Source: Bacteroides xylanisolvens XB1A (GTDB lineage: Bacteria > Bacteroidota > Bacteroidia > Bacteroidales > Bacteroidaceae). From it: a DNA stretch of 42,831 nucleotides. Location: positions 4,452,241-4,495,071 of the forward strand of contig NC_021017.1 of assembly GCF_000210075.1 (NCBI RefSeq), read 5' to 3'. The notes beneath the pieces were generated by a model, which was not told the origin of the DNA, did no database searches, and saw nothing but the letters and a program-made list of their open reading frames with translations. Of this stretch, positions 1 to 8,682 are shown piece by piece; the stretch's first letter is position 1, and every line of letters begins with the position of its first letter. The position numbers and the translations under genes are program-made.

Positions 1-368
1 AGCAATCCGGTGTACACTTCTTCAGGAACGATTCCCGCTTTCTTATAAGCGTTTTTGAAAGTGTGTGCCAAACTTCCTTCACCGATACTTCCTTTACCAC
101 GACGGAGATAATTGTCTTCCATCTGATTCATGTACTTTTGGCGAACGATAAACATTTCCGAGAGATCATATTCTCCTTTTCCCATTCGGAGCAGTTCCGA
201 CTCCATGAAAGAAGCGGTGGCAAAGCACCAGCAGGTTCCTGTGGAACCCTGATCTTTAACAGGCGTTGCTTGGTGAGATACAACGGTTGTGAACTCATAA
301 CCGGGTGTTTGTGCAAAAGAGGTTACGACCAATAAGAGGAGCGCAACCGACATAAATAGCTTTTTCAT
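1..368 (-). CDS. C1-type cysteine peptidase (bleomycin hydrolase/aminopeptidase C-like), 3' end outside window
   Basis: Only the first 122 codons are present; the gene continues past the left edge. The protein begins with a signal peptide (MKKLFMSVALLLLVVTSFAQ), so it is exported, unlike cytoplasmic PepC. At residues 40-50 it has QGSTGTCWCFA, the papain-like active-site motif with the nucleophile Cys46 and the oxyanion-hole Gln40. The family cleaves peptides, often as an aminopeptidase. The start at 368 is supported by the signal peptide and by a good -7 promoter motif 26 bases upstream. The catalytic His and Asn would lie outside the window, so activity cannot be judged. The family is clear; the exact specificity is not. 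Confidence 0.85.
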   Translation of the reverse strand, partial: MKKLFMSVALLLLVVTSFAQTPGYEFTTVVSHQATPVKDQGSTGTCWCFATASFMESELLRMGKGEYDLSEMFIVRQKYMNQMEDNYLRRGKGSIGEGSLAHTFKNAYKKAGIVPEEVYTGL

Positions 369-393
369 AATGTGTTTTATTATCTTTCTTCTG

Positions 394-401
394 CAAATGT
401 A
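394..401 (-). promoter_or_regulatory. -7 promoter element of the C1 peptidase gene
   Basis: On the minus strand this reads TACATTTG, a full match to the Bacteroidetes -7 consensus TAnnTTTG. A TTTC about 20 bases upstream could serve as a weak -33 element. Transcription would start roughly 20 bases before the ATG at 368. Confidence 0.55.
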
Positions 402-461
402 TAAAAAAAGCGAAGATACTCGAAAGTTCCTCGCTCTATTTATTATAATTAGTGTGTTTAT

Positions 462-599
462 TTACATGGCAACCTGCTGTGACAGCAGTTTTTGAAGTTT
501 ACCGTTTAATGTTTGGCACATGGCACCATTTCCCATTGCTTGATAGCGTTTAATACGGTACTGTAACATCATAATTTTTTCATTTGCATTCTTTTTCAT
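462..599 (-). CDS. small 45-residue protein of unknown function
   Basis: A short open frame of 45 codons plus stop, too small for many gene finders. The product starts MKKNANEKIMMLQYRIKRYQ, is basic and probably largely helical, and has no signal peptide or membrane segment. Support for a real gene: it has its own perfect -7 element (673-680, minus) with a leader of about 65 bases, and it fills an otherwise empty 554-base gap. I do not recognise a family. It could be a small regulatory or nucleic-acid-binding peptide, but nothing in the sequence proves that. Confidence 0.5.
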   Translation of the reverse strand: MKKNANEKIMMLQYRIKRYQAMGNGAMCQTLNGKLQKLLSQQVAM

Positions 600-672
600 A
601 ATTTGTTTCCTCTTTTTTTGCCCTCCACGTTTTGAAGAGCGGTTTTACATCTTGTTTTCTCTAATAACACTG

Positions 673-680
673 CAAAGATA
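673..680 (-). promoter_or_regulatory. -7 promoter element for the small 45-residue gene
   Basis: Minus-strand TATCTTTG matches the Bacteroidetes -7 consensus exactly. The predicted transcript starts near 666 and has a U/C-rich leader before the ATG at 599. No clear -33 TTTG is visible. Confidence 0.5.
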
Positions 681-874
681 CAAATTGTTTTCGAATTATA
701 TGCTGTAAAACATAAAAATCTTCTTTTTCTTTTGAATTTTCTTTTTATAAGGGTTCGAACACGGTCTATATTACAAACCTGTTACAAAATTCCCGGATTT
801 TCCCATCAATGACAATATTATTCTTATCTATCACATTTTTATGTACTTATCTAGGTATTCAGAAAATATTCTTC

Positions 875-882
875 TATTTTTG
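875..882 (+). promoter_or_regulatory. -7 promoter element of the transglutaminase-like gene
   Basis: TATTTTTG matches TAnnTTTG. The ATG at 924 is 41 bases downstream, giving a leader of about 35 bases. The upstream -33 position has no good TTTG. Confidence 0.5.
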
Positions 883-923
883 TCAGTCAGCAACCTTATT
901 AATAGAATAAACCAAACACTTAT

Positions 924-3650
924 ATGAAAACATTCACCCATCTTTTGTGCGTCCTGATTTTGTCGATTGTACTGTTTGCTTGTAACAATGCTCACTTCCT
1001 CAAAGAAGAATCCTACCGGAATCAAGTAGCTCAAGACTTTGAGCAGAAAAAACAGGCACTTCCTCATGGAGATTTATTTGCGATCTTTGCCGATTCTATT
1101 TTGTCAGTCTACGAGCGCGAAGCATTGATGTTTCTCTACGCTTATATGCCGATAGGGGACGTGACGGATTATCCGGGAGATTATTACTTGGAGAATGTCC
1201 GGCTGTCGAAGCAGACACGTGACGAGATGCCTTGGGGTAAAGAGATTCCCGATGAAGTGTTCCGTCATTTTGTTCTGCCGCTCCGGGTGAATAACGAGAA
1301 TTTGGATGATTCCCGTCGTGTGTTTTATGGTGAACTAAAAGACAGGGTGAAGGGACTGCCGATGAAAGACGCGATATTGGAAGTGAACCACTGGTGTCAC
1401 GAGAAAGTGGTCTATCGTCCGAGTGATGCGCGCACCAGCTCACCATTGGCATCTGTCAAAACAGCGTATGGACGTTGTGGCGAAGAGTCTACATTTACGG
1501 TGGCTGCGCTCCGGGCAGTCGGTATTCCGGCACGGCAAGTGTATACGCCCCGCTGGGCGCATACGGATGACAATCATGCTTGGGTGGAAGCATGGGCGGA
1601 TGGACATTGGTACTTCTTTGGAGCTTGTGAACCGGAACCGGTTTTGAACCTGGGATGGTTTAATTCCCCTGCCAGTCGGGGAATGTTGATGCATACTAAG
1701 GTTTTCGGACGTTACAACGGTCCGGAAGAGATTATGCTTGAGACACCGAATTATACGGAAATCAATGTGATTGATAATTATGCCCCTACTGCTAAAGCTA
1801 TCGTAACGGTGACGGATGCCGAAGGTCAACCGGTAGCAGATGCCAAAGTCGAATTTAAGATATACAATTATGCGGAGTTCTATACAGTAGCCACGAAATA
1901 TACAGATGCAGAGGGGAAAGCCAGCCTGACTGCCGGTAAAGGAGATATGTTGGTTTGGGCATCCCGCAACGGACAATTTGGTTATGCCAAAATCTCATTT
2001 GGAAAAGATGATGCATTGCAACTCTCTTTAAATAGGAAAGAAGGTGAAGCCTATTCCTTGCCAATGGATCTTGTACCTCCGGTGGAAGGAGCGAATATTC
2101 CCGAAGACACTCCCGAACAACGGGCGGAAAATGATCGGCGGATGGCGCAGGAAGATTCAATCCGCAATGCGTATGTAGCAACAATGATGACGGAAAAACA
2201 GGCCAAAGAGTGGATAGATAAACTATATGGAAATACCTTACAATCGGAAAAGAAAGAAAAATTAGTAAACTTCCTGGTTGCTTCGCGAGGAAACCACCAA
2301 ACCTTGAAAGACTTCCTTTCGCCTATCCGAAAAGAGAAAGACGCTGTTTCATGGGAAGAAATACGGGCTATATGGATATTAGAGAGTCTTTCGGCTAAAG
2401 ATCTCCGCGATGTAACTCTAGATGTATTGAATGATCATCTGCTGACTAATATCTCGGATTGGGAGAAGATAGAGACTGATTTATTTAAAAGAATGTACCT
2501 CAATCCTCCTCGTATAGCTAATGAGATGTTGACTCCTTATAAAAAGGAACTTCGTGAAGCCATTGAAAAAACAGTGTACCAGTCTGTGCCCGATAGCATG
2601 AAACGTGATCCCAAAGTATTAATAGAATGGTGCAGAAAAGAGATTAAAATCAATAATGAACTGAATTCTCAACAGATTCCTATCTCTCCGATGGGAGTAT
2701 GGAAAGCACGGGTGGCTGATGAAAAGTCGCGTGATATATTTTTTGTGGCAGCTTACCGGAGCATGGGATGGGCGTCCGCTGCCTGGATTGATGAAGTGAC
2801 CGGAAAGGTGCAGATTCTAAATGAAGAATTTGCAAAGGAAGATGTCAACTTCGATACGGCAGAAGCTGCACAGTCTCGAAAGGGAGTGTTACAAGCGACT
2901 TACACGCCTATCCGTTCTGTGGAAGATCCTAAATATTATTCGCATTTCACTCTTTCCAAGTTTAAAAACGGCACATTCCAGTTGCTTAATTATGACGAAG
3001 GAGAGACGGATATGGGGGATGGAACTACCTGGCGTAATTTATTAAAATATGGGAGAGAGCTTGATGAAGGCTATTATATGATGGTGACCGGAACTCGGTT
3101 GGCAAGTGGCGCGGTGCTTTCCAACAGTACATTTTTTACTATAGAACCCGGTAAGACAACCACCGTTGACCTTGTGATGCGTGAAAGCAAAGATCAGGTG
3201 CAAGTGATCGGCAATTTTAATTCGGAAGCGACCTATCGTCCGGTTGACAGCACTGAACAGCGGAGTATCCTGCAAACCTGTGGACGTGGCTATTTTGTAG
3301 TAGCTGTGCTTGGAGTAGGGCAGGAACCTACCAATCATGCGCTAAGAGATATAGCCGCTTTGGGCAATGACTTCGAACAATGGGGGCGTAAGATGGTCTT
3401 TCTTTTCCCTTCGGAAGAACAATACAAGAAATTTAATGCCGACGAATTTAAAGGACTTCCGTCTACCATCACCTACGGTATTGATGTCGATGACAGCATC
3501 CGCAAAGAAATAGTGCAGGCTATGAATTTGAACAATTCTATTCTGCCGGTATTTATTATTGCAGATACATTTAATAGGGTAGTTTTTGTTTCTCAAGGAT
3601 ATACAATCGGTTTGGGTGAGCAATTGATGAAAGTTGTACATGGGTTATAG
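924..3650 (+). CDS. transglutaminase-like domain lipoprotein, 908 residues
   Basis: An exported lipoprotein: the signal peptide ends LFAC with the lipidated Cys20. A transglutaminase-like core lies at about residues 140-245, with GRCGE giving the nucleophile Cys185 and DDNHAWVEAW giving His218. The position where most members have the third catalytic residue (LDP) reads ACEPEP here, so a Glu may replace Asp. A small beta-sandwich of the carboxypeptidase-regulatory type follows (about 287-350, VTDAEGQPVADAKVEFKIYN). The rest is a long helical and mixed region ending in a thioredoxin-like stretch (about 790-908). Family members are proteases or protein cross-linkers; the substrate is unknown. 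It is a single-gene unit convergent with cutC. Confidence 0.8.
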   Translation: MKTFTHLLCVLILSIVLFACNNAHFLKEESYRNQVAQDFEQKKQALPHGDLFAIFADSILSVYEREALMFLYAYMPIGDVTDYPGDYYLENVRLSKQTRDEMPWGKEIPDEVFRHFVLPLRVNNENLDDSRRVFYGELKDRVKGLPMKDAILEVNHWCHEKVVYRPSDARTSSPLASVKTAYGRCGEESTFTVAALRAVGIPARQVYTPRWAHTDDNHAWVEAWADGHWYFFGACEPEPVLNLGWFNSPASRGMLMHTKVFGRYNGPEEIMLETPNYTEINVIDNYAPTAKAIVTVTDAEGQPVADAKVEFKIYNYAEFYTVATKYTDAEGKASLTAGKGDMLVWASRNGQFGYAKISFGKDDALQLSLNRKEGEAYSLPMDLVPPVEGANIPEDTPEQRAENDRRMAQEDSIRNAYVATMMTEKQAKEWIDKLYGNTLQSEKKEKLVNFLVASRGNHQTLKDFLSPIRKEKDAVSWEEIRAIWILESLSAKDLRDVTLDVLNDHLLTNISDWEKIETDLFKRMYLNPPRIANEMLTPYKKELREAIEKTVYQSVPDSMKRDPKVLIEWCRKEIKINNELNSQQIPISPMGVWKARVADEKSRDIFFVAAYRSMGWASAAWIDEVTGKVQILNEEFAKEDVNFDTAEAAQSRKGVLQATYTPIRSVEDPKYYSHFTLSKFKNGTFQLLNYDEGETDMGDGTTWRNLLKYGRELDEGYYMMVTGTRLASGAVLSNSTFFTIEPGKTTTVDLVMRESKDQVQVIGNFNSEATYRPVDSTEQRSILQTCGRGYFVVAVLGVGQEPTNHALRDIAALGNDFEQWGRKMVFLFPSEEQYKKFNADEFKGLPSTITYGIDVDDSIRKEIVQAMNLNNSILPVFIIADTFNRVVFVSQGYTIGLGEQLMKVVHGL

Positions 3651-3703
3651 AAAAGAGGAGGTATACAATAATCGTTAATTCTTGCCCTTAATGCGTTTTT
3701 TCG

Positions 3704-3730
3704 GAAAAGAATGATTATCATTTCTTATTA
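3704..3730. terminator. possible bidirectional terminator between convergent genes
   Basis: A short dyad around AATGATTATCATT is flanked by A-rich sequence on the left and T-rich sequence on the right, in the 102-base gap between two convergent stop codons. The stem is A/T-rich and the loop tight, so it is weak. Confidence 0.3.
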
Positions 3731-3752
3731 TATAGTGGAGATAAACAGTCAC

Positions 3753-4508
3753 CTATATTCTTTTGTGTAAAGTTTCGATCGTCTCTTTCACTCTTCGCAC
3801 GGAAGTCACATTCCGTTCGTATTCATTGATGTGTACCGTACCTCCCATGGAGATGGCTTCATTTTTGAATATCATTTCGCTCTGAATACTTTCACGTGCC
3901 GAGAAATGAAACTCGTTGATTCCGGTTTCTGCGGCAATGCGTGCGATATTATTTTCATTTACTCCGCATCCGGCGAGTAATGTGATTCTTCCGGCAGCCT
4001 GTTTCTGTAACTCTTTTAAAAGGGGGATTCCCTGTTCAGCCGTAGGTTGCTGGCCGGAAGTCAGAATACGGTTACATCCCAGTTTGATGATCTGTTCCAA
4101 TGCTCTCTGCGGGTTACGGCATACATCAAATGCCCGGTGAAAAGTCACAGATAGCCCTTGAGCAGCTTCCATTAGTTTCTGCATTGCTGGCAAGTCTACT
4201 TCACCCTCTGCTGTCAGGCAACCGAATACCACTCCGTCTGCCCCTAATTTCCGTGCAATTTCAATATCTTTCAGCATTGTCCGGATTTCGATATCCGAAT
4301 ACAGAAAATCTCCTCCACGAGGCCGGATAATAACGTGCAGGCGGGTATGAGTCAGTACTTCCCTTGCGATGGCGATCTCACCATAGGAGGGCGTTGTTCC
4401 ACCTTCCGGTATTCCGGCACACAGTTCCACACGGTCTGCACCACCTTTCTGTGCGGCCAGGCAACTTTCCACTGAATTGGTACAAATCTCAAATTGATAC
4501 TTTCCCAT
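3753..4508 (-). CDS. cutC: copper homeostasis protein CutC
   Basis: A 251-residue cytoplasmic TIM-barrel protein of the CutC family. The N-terminus (FEICTNSVESCLAAQKGGADRVELCA) and the central FHRAFDVCRNP and ILTSG segments are typical, and the length is that of the full family. CutC has been linked to copper tolerance, but its biochemical activity is still not settled. The gene is the last of the minus-strand zap-rny group. A strong intrinsic terminator sits in the short gap after rny, directly upstream of this start, so cutC is either expressed by read-through or attenuated. No clear promoter of its own is visible. Confidence 0.93.
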   Translation of the reverse strand: MGKYQFEICTNSVESCLAAQKGGADRVELCAGIPEGGTTPSYGEIAIAREVLTHTRLHVIIRPRGGDFLYSDIEIRTMLKDIEIARKLGADGVVFGCLTAEGEVDLPAMQKLMEAAQGLSVTFHRAFDVCRNPQRALEQIIKLGCNRILTSGQQPTAEQGIPLLKELQKQAAGRITLLAGCGVNENNIARIAAETGINEFHFSARESIQSEMIFKNEAISMGGTVHINEYERNVTSVRRVKETIETLHKRI

Positions 4509-4516
4509 AGTCGTGT

Positions 4517-4545
4517 ATTAAAAAAGGGCGAATTTCTTCGCCCTT
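4517..4545 (-). terminator. intrinsic terminator after rny, directly upstream of cutC
   Basis: On the minus strand a perfect 9-bp stem (AAGGGCGAA/TTCGCCCTT) with a GAAA tetraloop is followed by six T residues. It ends only about 9 bases before the cutC start codon, so it could act as an attenuator for cutC as well as the end of rny. Confidence 0.85.
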
Positions 4546-4572
4546 ATATGAATCTTCTTTTGAATCGTTACG

Positions 4573-6108
4573 TTATTTAGCGAAACTTACCGCACGTGTT
4601 TCACGGATGACGGTAATCTTCACTTGTCCCGGGTAAGTCATTTCATCCTGGATCTTCTTGGCGATTTCACCTGACAGGCTTTCTGTCTGCTTGTCGTCAA
4701 TCTTATCTGCACCAACGATAACGCGGAGTTCGCGTCCTGCCTGGATAGCATACGTCTTTGTTACACCCGGATAAGCCATTGCCAGCTGTTCGAGATCGTT
4801 CAGACGCTTGATATAAGCCTCTACGATTTCGCGGCGTGCGCCCGGACGTGCACCGGAGATGGCATCACATACTTGTACGATAGGAGCCAGCAGACTGGTC
4901 ATTTCTGTTTCGTCATGGTGAGCACCGATAGCGTTGCAGATATCCGGTTTTTCTTTGTATTTCTCGGCAAGTTTCATACCCAGCAATGCGTGTGGCAATT
5001 CTGGTTCTTCATCAGGCACTTTACCAATATCATGCAGCAAACCTGCACGTTTTGCTTTCTTCGGGTTCAGTCCCAGTTCTGATGCCATCACAGCACAAAG
5101 ATTGGCTGTTTCGCGTGCATGCTGCAACAAGTTCTGACCGTATGAAGAACGATATTTCATCTTACCGATGATACGGATCAATTCAGGATGCAGACCGTGG
5201 ATACCCAAGTCGATGGTCGTACGTTTACCCGTTTCGATAATTTCTTCTTCCACCTGTTTGCGTACTTTAGCTACCACCTCTTCGATACGGGCCGGATGGA
5301 TACGTCCGTCAGTCACAAGCTGATGCAGGGCCAAACGGGCAATTTCACGGCGAACCGGGTCGAAGGCAGAAAGAACGATTGCTTCCGGAGTATCGTCTAC
5401 AACGATTTCAACACCGGTAGCAGCTTCCAGAGCACGGATATTACGTCCTTCACGTCCGATAATACGTCCCTTGATTTCATCCGATTCGATATGGAATACT
5501 GTAACAGAGTTTTCAATGGCAGTTTCCGTAGCCACCCGTTGGATAGACTGGATAACGATACGTTTGGCTTCTTTGCTGGCAGTTAATTTAGCATCATCCA
5601 TAATGTCGTTGATGAATGATTGTGCCTGCGTTTTAGCTTCTTCTTTCAGTGATTCTACCAGGCGTTCTTTGGCCTCTTCGGCAGACAATCCGGAGATTGC
5701 TTCCAGTTTATCGATTTCCTGCTGTTGCAGTTTATCGAGTTCTTCTTTTTTCTTGTCAACAATCACAAGTTGCGCTTCCAGATTCTCTTTTACCGCTTCG
5801 GCTTCCATCTTTTTACGTTGGATTTCTTCCTGACGCTGGCTAAGTACCATTTCACGTTGCTTCAACTTGTTTTCCGCTTGCTGAATCTTCTGATTCCGCA
5901 ATGCTACCTCCTTTTCAAGGTCTGCTTTCTTATTCAGGAATTTCTCCTTCACTTCCAGCAGCTTGTTTTTCTTAATTACTTCCGCTTCCGTCTCCGCTTC
6001 TTTCAGGACATTATCGTATTTGGATTTCAGTACATACCGGAATAGTATATATGAAAGGACTCCTCCTACGATGAAGCAAGCAATTGCTGTTGCTATTATT
6101 GCTATCAT
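4573..6108 (-). CDS. rny: ribonuclease Y
   Basis: RNase Y is a membrane-anchored endoribonuclease that starts mRNA decay. The 511-residue protein shows the full order: one N-terminal membrane segment (about residues 2-22), a long charged coiled coil (about 30-190), a KH RNA-binding domain (about 200-265, with [15 protein letters not shown]) and an HD metal-phosphoesterase domain with HDIGK at residues 359-363. The HAR...H pattern before it and [13 protein letters not shown] after it are also as expected. It lies 123 bases after zapA, and the gap contains a long hairpin. Nothing suggests damage. Confidence 0.97.
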   Translation of the reverse strand: MIAIIATAIACFIVGGVLSYILFRYVLKSKYDNVLKEAETEAEVIKKNKLLEVKEKFLNKKADLEKEVALRNQKIQQAENKLKQREMVLSQRQEEIQRKKMEAEAVKENLEAQLVIVDKKKEELDKLQQQEIDKLEAISGLSAEEAKERLVESLKEEAKTQAQSFINDIMDDAKLTASKEAKRIVIQSIQRVATETAIENSVTVFHIESDEIKGRIIGREGRNIRALEAATGVEIVVDDTPEAIVLSAFDPVRREIARLALHQLVTDGRIHPARIEEVVAKVRKQVEEEIIETGKRTTIDLGIHGLHPELIRIIGKMKYRSSYGQNLLQHARETANLCAVMASELGLNPKKAKRAGLLHDIGKVPDEEPELPHALLGMKLAEKYKEKPDICNAIGAHHDETEMTSLLAPIVQVCDAISGARPGARREIVEAYIKRLNDLEQLAMAYPGVTKTYAIQAGRELRVIVGADKIDDKQTESLSGEIAKKIQDEMTYPGQVKITVIRETRAVSFAK

Positions 6109-6130
6109 TCTACATTTAATTTAAGTATAT

Positions 6131-6192
6131 AAATAAAAACGCACCGCCAAATATCAAAGCAATTATTTTTGCTTGGATATTGTGCAGTGCGT
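6131..6192 (-). terminator. long hairpin with U tract between zapA and rny; terminator or small structured RNA
   Basis: On the minus strand a long imperfect hairpin forms from three blocks: ACGCAC/GTGCGT at the base (6139-6144 with 6187-6192), AATATC/GATATT in the middle (6150-6155 with 6176-6181) and AAGCAA/TTGCTT at the tip (6157-6162 with 6169-6174). An internal loop separates the lower and middle blocks, and five U residues follow. It fits a terminator after zapA. The internal loop and the position after zapA also recall 6S RNA, which follows zapA in enterobacteria. That comparison is an inference only. Confidence 0.5.
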
Positions 6193-6231
6193 GGTTGTTT
6201 TATCTCTTATCAGCGAATAGCCAGTCGGGAT

Positions 6232-6522
6232 TTATTCTTCCTTAAAATAATCCTCCAGCAATTCTGTCAGTTCTTTTACCTTCTCCACATAGGGGCTGGT
6301 ATCATTACGTTGCATCAATTGCAGTCTCTCTAACGAGAACTGATAGGCTACCATGGCAATAATTTTTTCGGGTTCCAGATTTTTATAGACTTCCCGATAC
6401 TTATTAAGCCTGATATTTACCTGCTTGGCGGCTTCCCGTACCATTTGTTCTTCCTCGCGGTTGATGGTTAACGGGTAGTTTGAGTCTGCTATCTGCAGGT
6501 TTATCTTTATTTTATCGTTCAT
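6232..6522 (-). CDS. zapA: cell division protein ZapA
   Basis: A 96-residue ZapA family protein. ZapA binds FtsZ filaments and bundles them at the division site. The N-terminal globular part (KINLQIADSNYPLTINREEE) followed by a helical half (AAKQVNIRLNKYRE onward to a coiled coil) is the usual design, and the length is normal. It starts 11 bases after the stop of a small coiled-coil gene and is probably transcribed with it from the promoter near 6855. The pairing with a coiled-coil partner suggests a division-related unit. Confidence 0.9.
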   Translation of the reverse strand: MNDKIKINLQIADSNYPLTINREEEQMVREAAKQVNIRLNKYREVYKNLEPEKIIAMVAYQFSLERLQLMQRNDTSPYVEKVKELTELLEDYFKEE

Positions 6523-6533
6523 ACATCTTCTTC

Positions 6534-6827
6534 TTATTCATTCAACAAAGCGATGCATTTATCGACTTCACGCACTAATTTTGACAATCGCAGCTTCGTC
6601 TCTTTTACGTCGCTGCCGTTAAGGCTGATTGCCGTAGCTGTTTTTAGGTTTGTATAGCTGACTTCCAATTCATCGTATTGAGCTTGTACCTTCTCGTTTT
6701 TCAGCTTTTCATTTTCGAGAAGCTTCTTCAACTCGGCATTTTCACGCTTAAGTTCATCGTGCAAATAAATCAAATGCCGTAGTTGCGTTTCAAAGGAATT
6801 CAATAACTTTTTTTCTTCTTCTGTCAT
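6534..6827 (-). CDS. small coiled-coil protein upstream of zapA (possible ZapB-like partner)
   Basis: A 97-residue cytoplasmic protein, almost wholly predicted coiled coil (about residues 10-70, rich in Leu, Glu and Lys), ending in a short helical tail with KLRLSKLVREVDKCIALL. The start at 6827 (MTEEEKKLL) is preferred to an in-frame GTG at 6848, because that GTG lies inside the -7 promoter element. It heads the unit with zapA, which suggests a role in division or Z-ring organisation. Sequence similarity to ZapB is only of the general coiled-coil type, so the name is a guess. Confidence 0.75.
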   Translation of the reverse strand: MTEEEKKLLNSFETQLRHLIYLHDELKRENAELKKLLENEKLKNEKVQAQYDELEVSYTNLKTATAISLNGSDVKETKLRLSKLVREVDKCIALLNE

Positions 6828-6847
6828 CACTACACCAAAATTGTACA

Positions 6848-6877
6848 CAAAAATACGATTAACTCTGATATTACAAA
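6848..6877 (-). promoter_or_regulatory. promoter of the coiled-coil-zapA unit
   Basis: On the minus strand TATTTTTG (6848-6855) matches the -7 consensus and TTTG (6874-6877) the -33 consensus, with 18 bases between. The ATG at 6827 follows after a leader of about 14 bases. The position fixes the start of the first gene. Confidence 0.7.
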
Positions 6878-7196
6878 AACTTTTCGGGAGAAAATGTTCT
6901 TTTTAGCCTAAATTAGCTATGAACGGAGGGGAAAGTAGAGTATTGCATAGGAAGCAAATACAGCCTGCTTATAATATTATGGTATATTTTAAATTAATGC
7001 GAATTAGTAATTGAAAATGAATTGTCATTCATTTTTGTACGATTCTGAATCATTACAAAATCGATTAAATTTTTCTACTGGGTATTTATTTTCAATCTTT
7101 CTATTTCTTCTTTCACCTTTTCTCTGTCTCTTCGATGAATAAGGAGTTTGCGGGTGAAGAGTAACAATTTCACCATCTCTTCACCTGTAGCGAGTA
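6878..7196. other. intergenic stretch without a gene
   Basis: A/T-rich DNA with no convincing reading frame. It holds one clear inverted repeat at 7014-7035 (AAAATGAA, 6-base loop, TTCATTTT). Near its right end the words TTCACC and GGTGAA occur at about 7112, 7153, 7169 and 7180 on both strands; the same words recur to the right of the 22-bp array at about 7398, 7414 and 7456. Confidence 0.5.
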
Positions 7197-7316
7197 GTTT
7201 CAAAAATAGTTTCAAGGCTTGAAACAATCTGTTTCACACCGAGAAACACTTCGTTTCGCTACTTGAAACAAAGTGTTTCCCGCCTTGAAACTTTTAGTTT
7301 CAAACAAGGTTGAAAC
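7197..7316. repeat. tandem 22-bp dyad array A (word GTTTC/GAAAC)
   Basis: GTTTC starts at 7209, 7231, 7253, 7275 and 7297, exactly 22 bases apart. GAAAC starts at 7221, 7243, 7265 and 7287, again 22 apart, then at 7312 after a 3-base insertion. Each unit is GTTTC-N7-GAAAC, a 17-bp dyad, plus a 5-base linker. A half unit starts at 7197. Bases between the arms are not conserved. It lies downstream of the lacI stop codon. Confidence 0.85.
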
Positions 7317-7635
7317 TAATTACGAAATAGCTTTACTAATTTTACTCAATGGTGGAATCTGGAGGCTGCAATTTGATTTGATTCACGATGAAGAGCAGGT
7401 GAAGGGGCGGCTATTCACCTACAAACTGCTTGTTTATCGGCCATACAGAAGAAAAGTGAAGGAGCTGGAAGAATTGGACGTATTATAGAGAAAGAGCATT
7501 GAATGATTCAAAACTATATAAATCTGAATTCTTCTTTTTTGTTGGTATCGTAAAAGATTACTATTCAGCAAACTTTTGTAACTTCGGTATGTTTTTCAGG
7601 AAAGTATTAAGATATAATATCTGGTAGATAAGTCA
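7317..7635. other. intergenic stretch after array A
   Basis: No convincing gene. An open frame from a GTG at 7273 to 7488 starts inside the repeat array and has no promoter or known similarity, so I treat it as chance or as a remnant. The rest, 7489-7635, is A/T-rich and shows no clear element except a possible lacI transcript end. Confidence 0.4.
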
Positions 7636-8658
7636 TTAATATACCTCCAAACGTGGCGTCGATGCACGCATTTTGATTTCCGCATCCAACACGATTGAAT
7701 GATTGGGAGATGCCGGATCTTTGATTTTCTCTAAAATAAGTTCGGCAGCTTTTTTCCCCATCTGGTACAAAGGCGGTTCTACTGTAGTCAATTTGGGATA
7801 GACTATGTTGGAAAGTTCAGTTCCTGAAAAACTGGCTACGGCGATTTCTTCGGGTATTTTTTTTCCAAGTTCCCTCAATCTGTTCATAGCTCCAATAGCC
7901 AATGTTTCCGTAAAAGCGAAAATAGCATTGAAAGGAATATTTCTTTCCACTAATATATCCGCTGCTTTTTTCCCTTCTTCAAAAGTCATACCGGTTTTTA
8001 TCAGCATATTATTCTTATCAAAAGGAATCCCGAATTTAGCCAAAGCGTCTTTGTATCCTCTGACACGTTCTATGGAGTTGTAAATATCGTCCGGTCCCTG
8101 TATATGAACAATCTGTTTGCGTCCGCTTCGGATCAGACTTTCTACGAGAAAGAATGACTTCATATAATCGTCCACTATTACTTGCGGAACTTCAAGTCCA
8201 TAGGGAATACGATCATAGAACACCATAGGCATTCCCGCTTGCTGTAAACGAGCATATTCCTCCTTATTCCTTTTATAACTGCAAAGACAGATGATGATGC
8301 CATCCACCATGAATCCTTCCATCAGTTGCAGGTTCTCTTTTTCTTTTTCCGGATCTCCTCCCGACTCTGCAATAATCACCTTTATATTTTTGGTGTGAAG
8401 CACTTCTTGTATGCCGTTTATTACTCGTGAAGCAAACGGCGTAACCATTTCAGGAACGATCACCCCCACGGTATTGGTATGTCCGTATTTAAGGTTGATT
8501 GCTACAGGGTTTGGTCTATATCCCAATCTTTTAGCTGCTTCTATCACCTTTTCTTTCGTTTCTTTACGGATATTCTTGTCATCTCCCAATGCACGAGATA
8601 CAGTGGAGACGGATATTGACAAATGTCGAGCGATGTCTTTTATGGTTATATACTTCAT
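7636..8658 (-). CDS. LacI-family transcriptional regulator of the adjacent uptake locus
   Basis: A 340-residue regulator of full family length. The N-terminal helix-turn-helix and hinge are clear (ITIKDIARHLSISVSTVSRALGD; hinge near RLGYRPNPVAINL), followed by a periplasmic-binding-protein-like sugar-sensing domain (about 62-340). It is divergent from the large plus-strand operon, with LacI-type operators with a central CG in the shared region, so it most likely controls that operon and responds to its substrate or a breakdown product. Most Bacteroides uptake loci use hybrid two-component or sigma/anti-sigma control, so a LacI protein suggests a small intracellular inducer (inference). Confidence 0.93.
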   Translation of the reverse strand: MKYITIKDIARHLSISVSTVSRALGDDKNIRKETKEKVIEAAKRLGYRPNPVAINLKYGHTNTVGVIVPEMVTPFASRVINGIQEVLHTKNIKVIIAESGGDPEKEKENLQLMEGFMVDGIIICLCSYKRNKEEYARLQQAGMPMVFYDRIPYGLEVPQVIVDDYMKSFFLVESLIRSGRKQIVHIQGPDDIYNSIERVRGYKDALAKFGIPFDKNNMLIKTGMTFEEGKKAADILVERNIPFNAIFAFTETLAIGAMNRLRELGKKIPEEIAVASFSGTELSNIVYPKLTTVEPPLYQMGKKAAELILEKIKDPASPNHSIVLDAEIKMRASTPRLEVY

Positions 8659-8682
8659 GCTGAATGATTGTTTAAATCAAAG

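Noticed and set aside
63..335. 90-codon plus-strand open frame
   Set aside because: It is antisense to the C1 peptidase, whose signal peptide and active site are clear.
7197..7316. CRISPR-like array of GTTTC repeats
   Set aside because: Repeats are only five bases per arm with 22-base steps and no unique spacers; no cas genes nearby.
7273..7488. 71-codon open frame
   Set aside because: It starts at a GTG inside the repeat array, has no promoter and no recognisable similarity.
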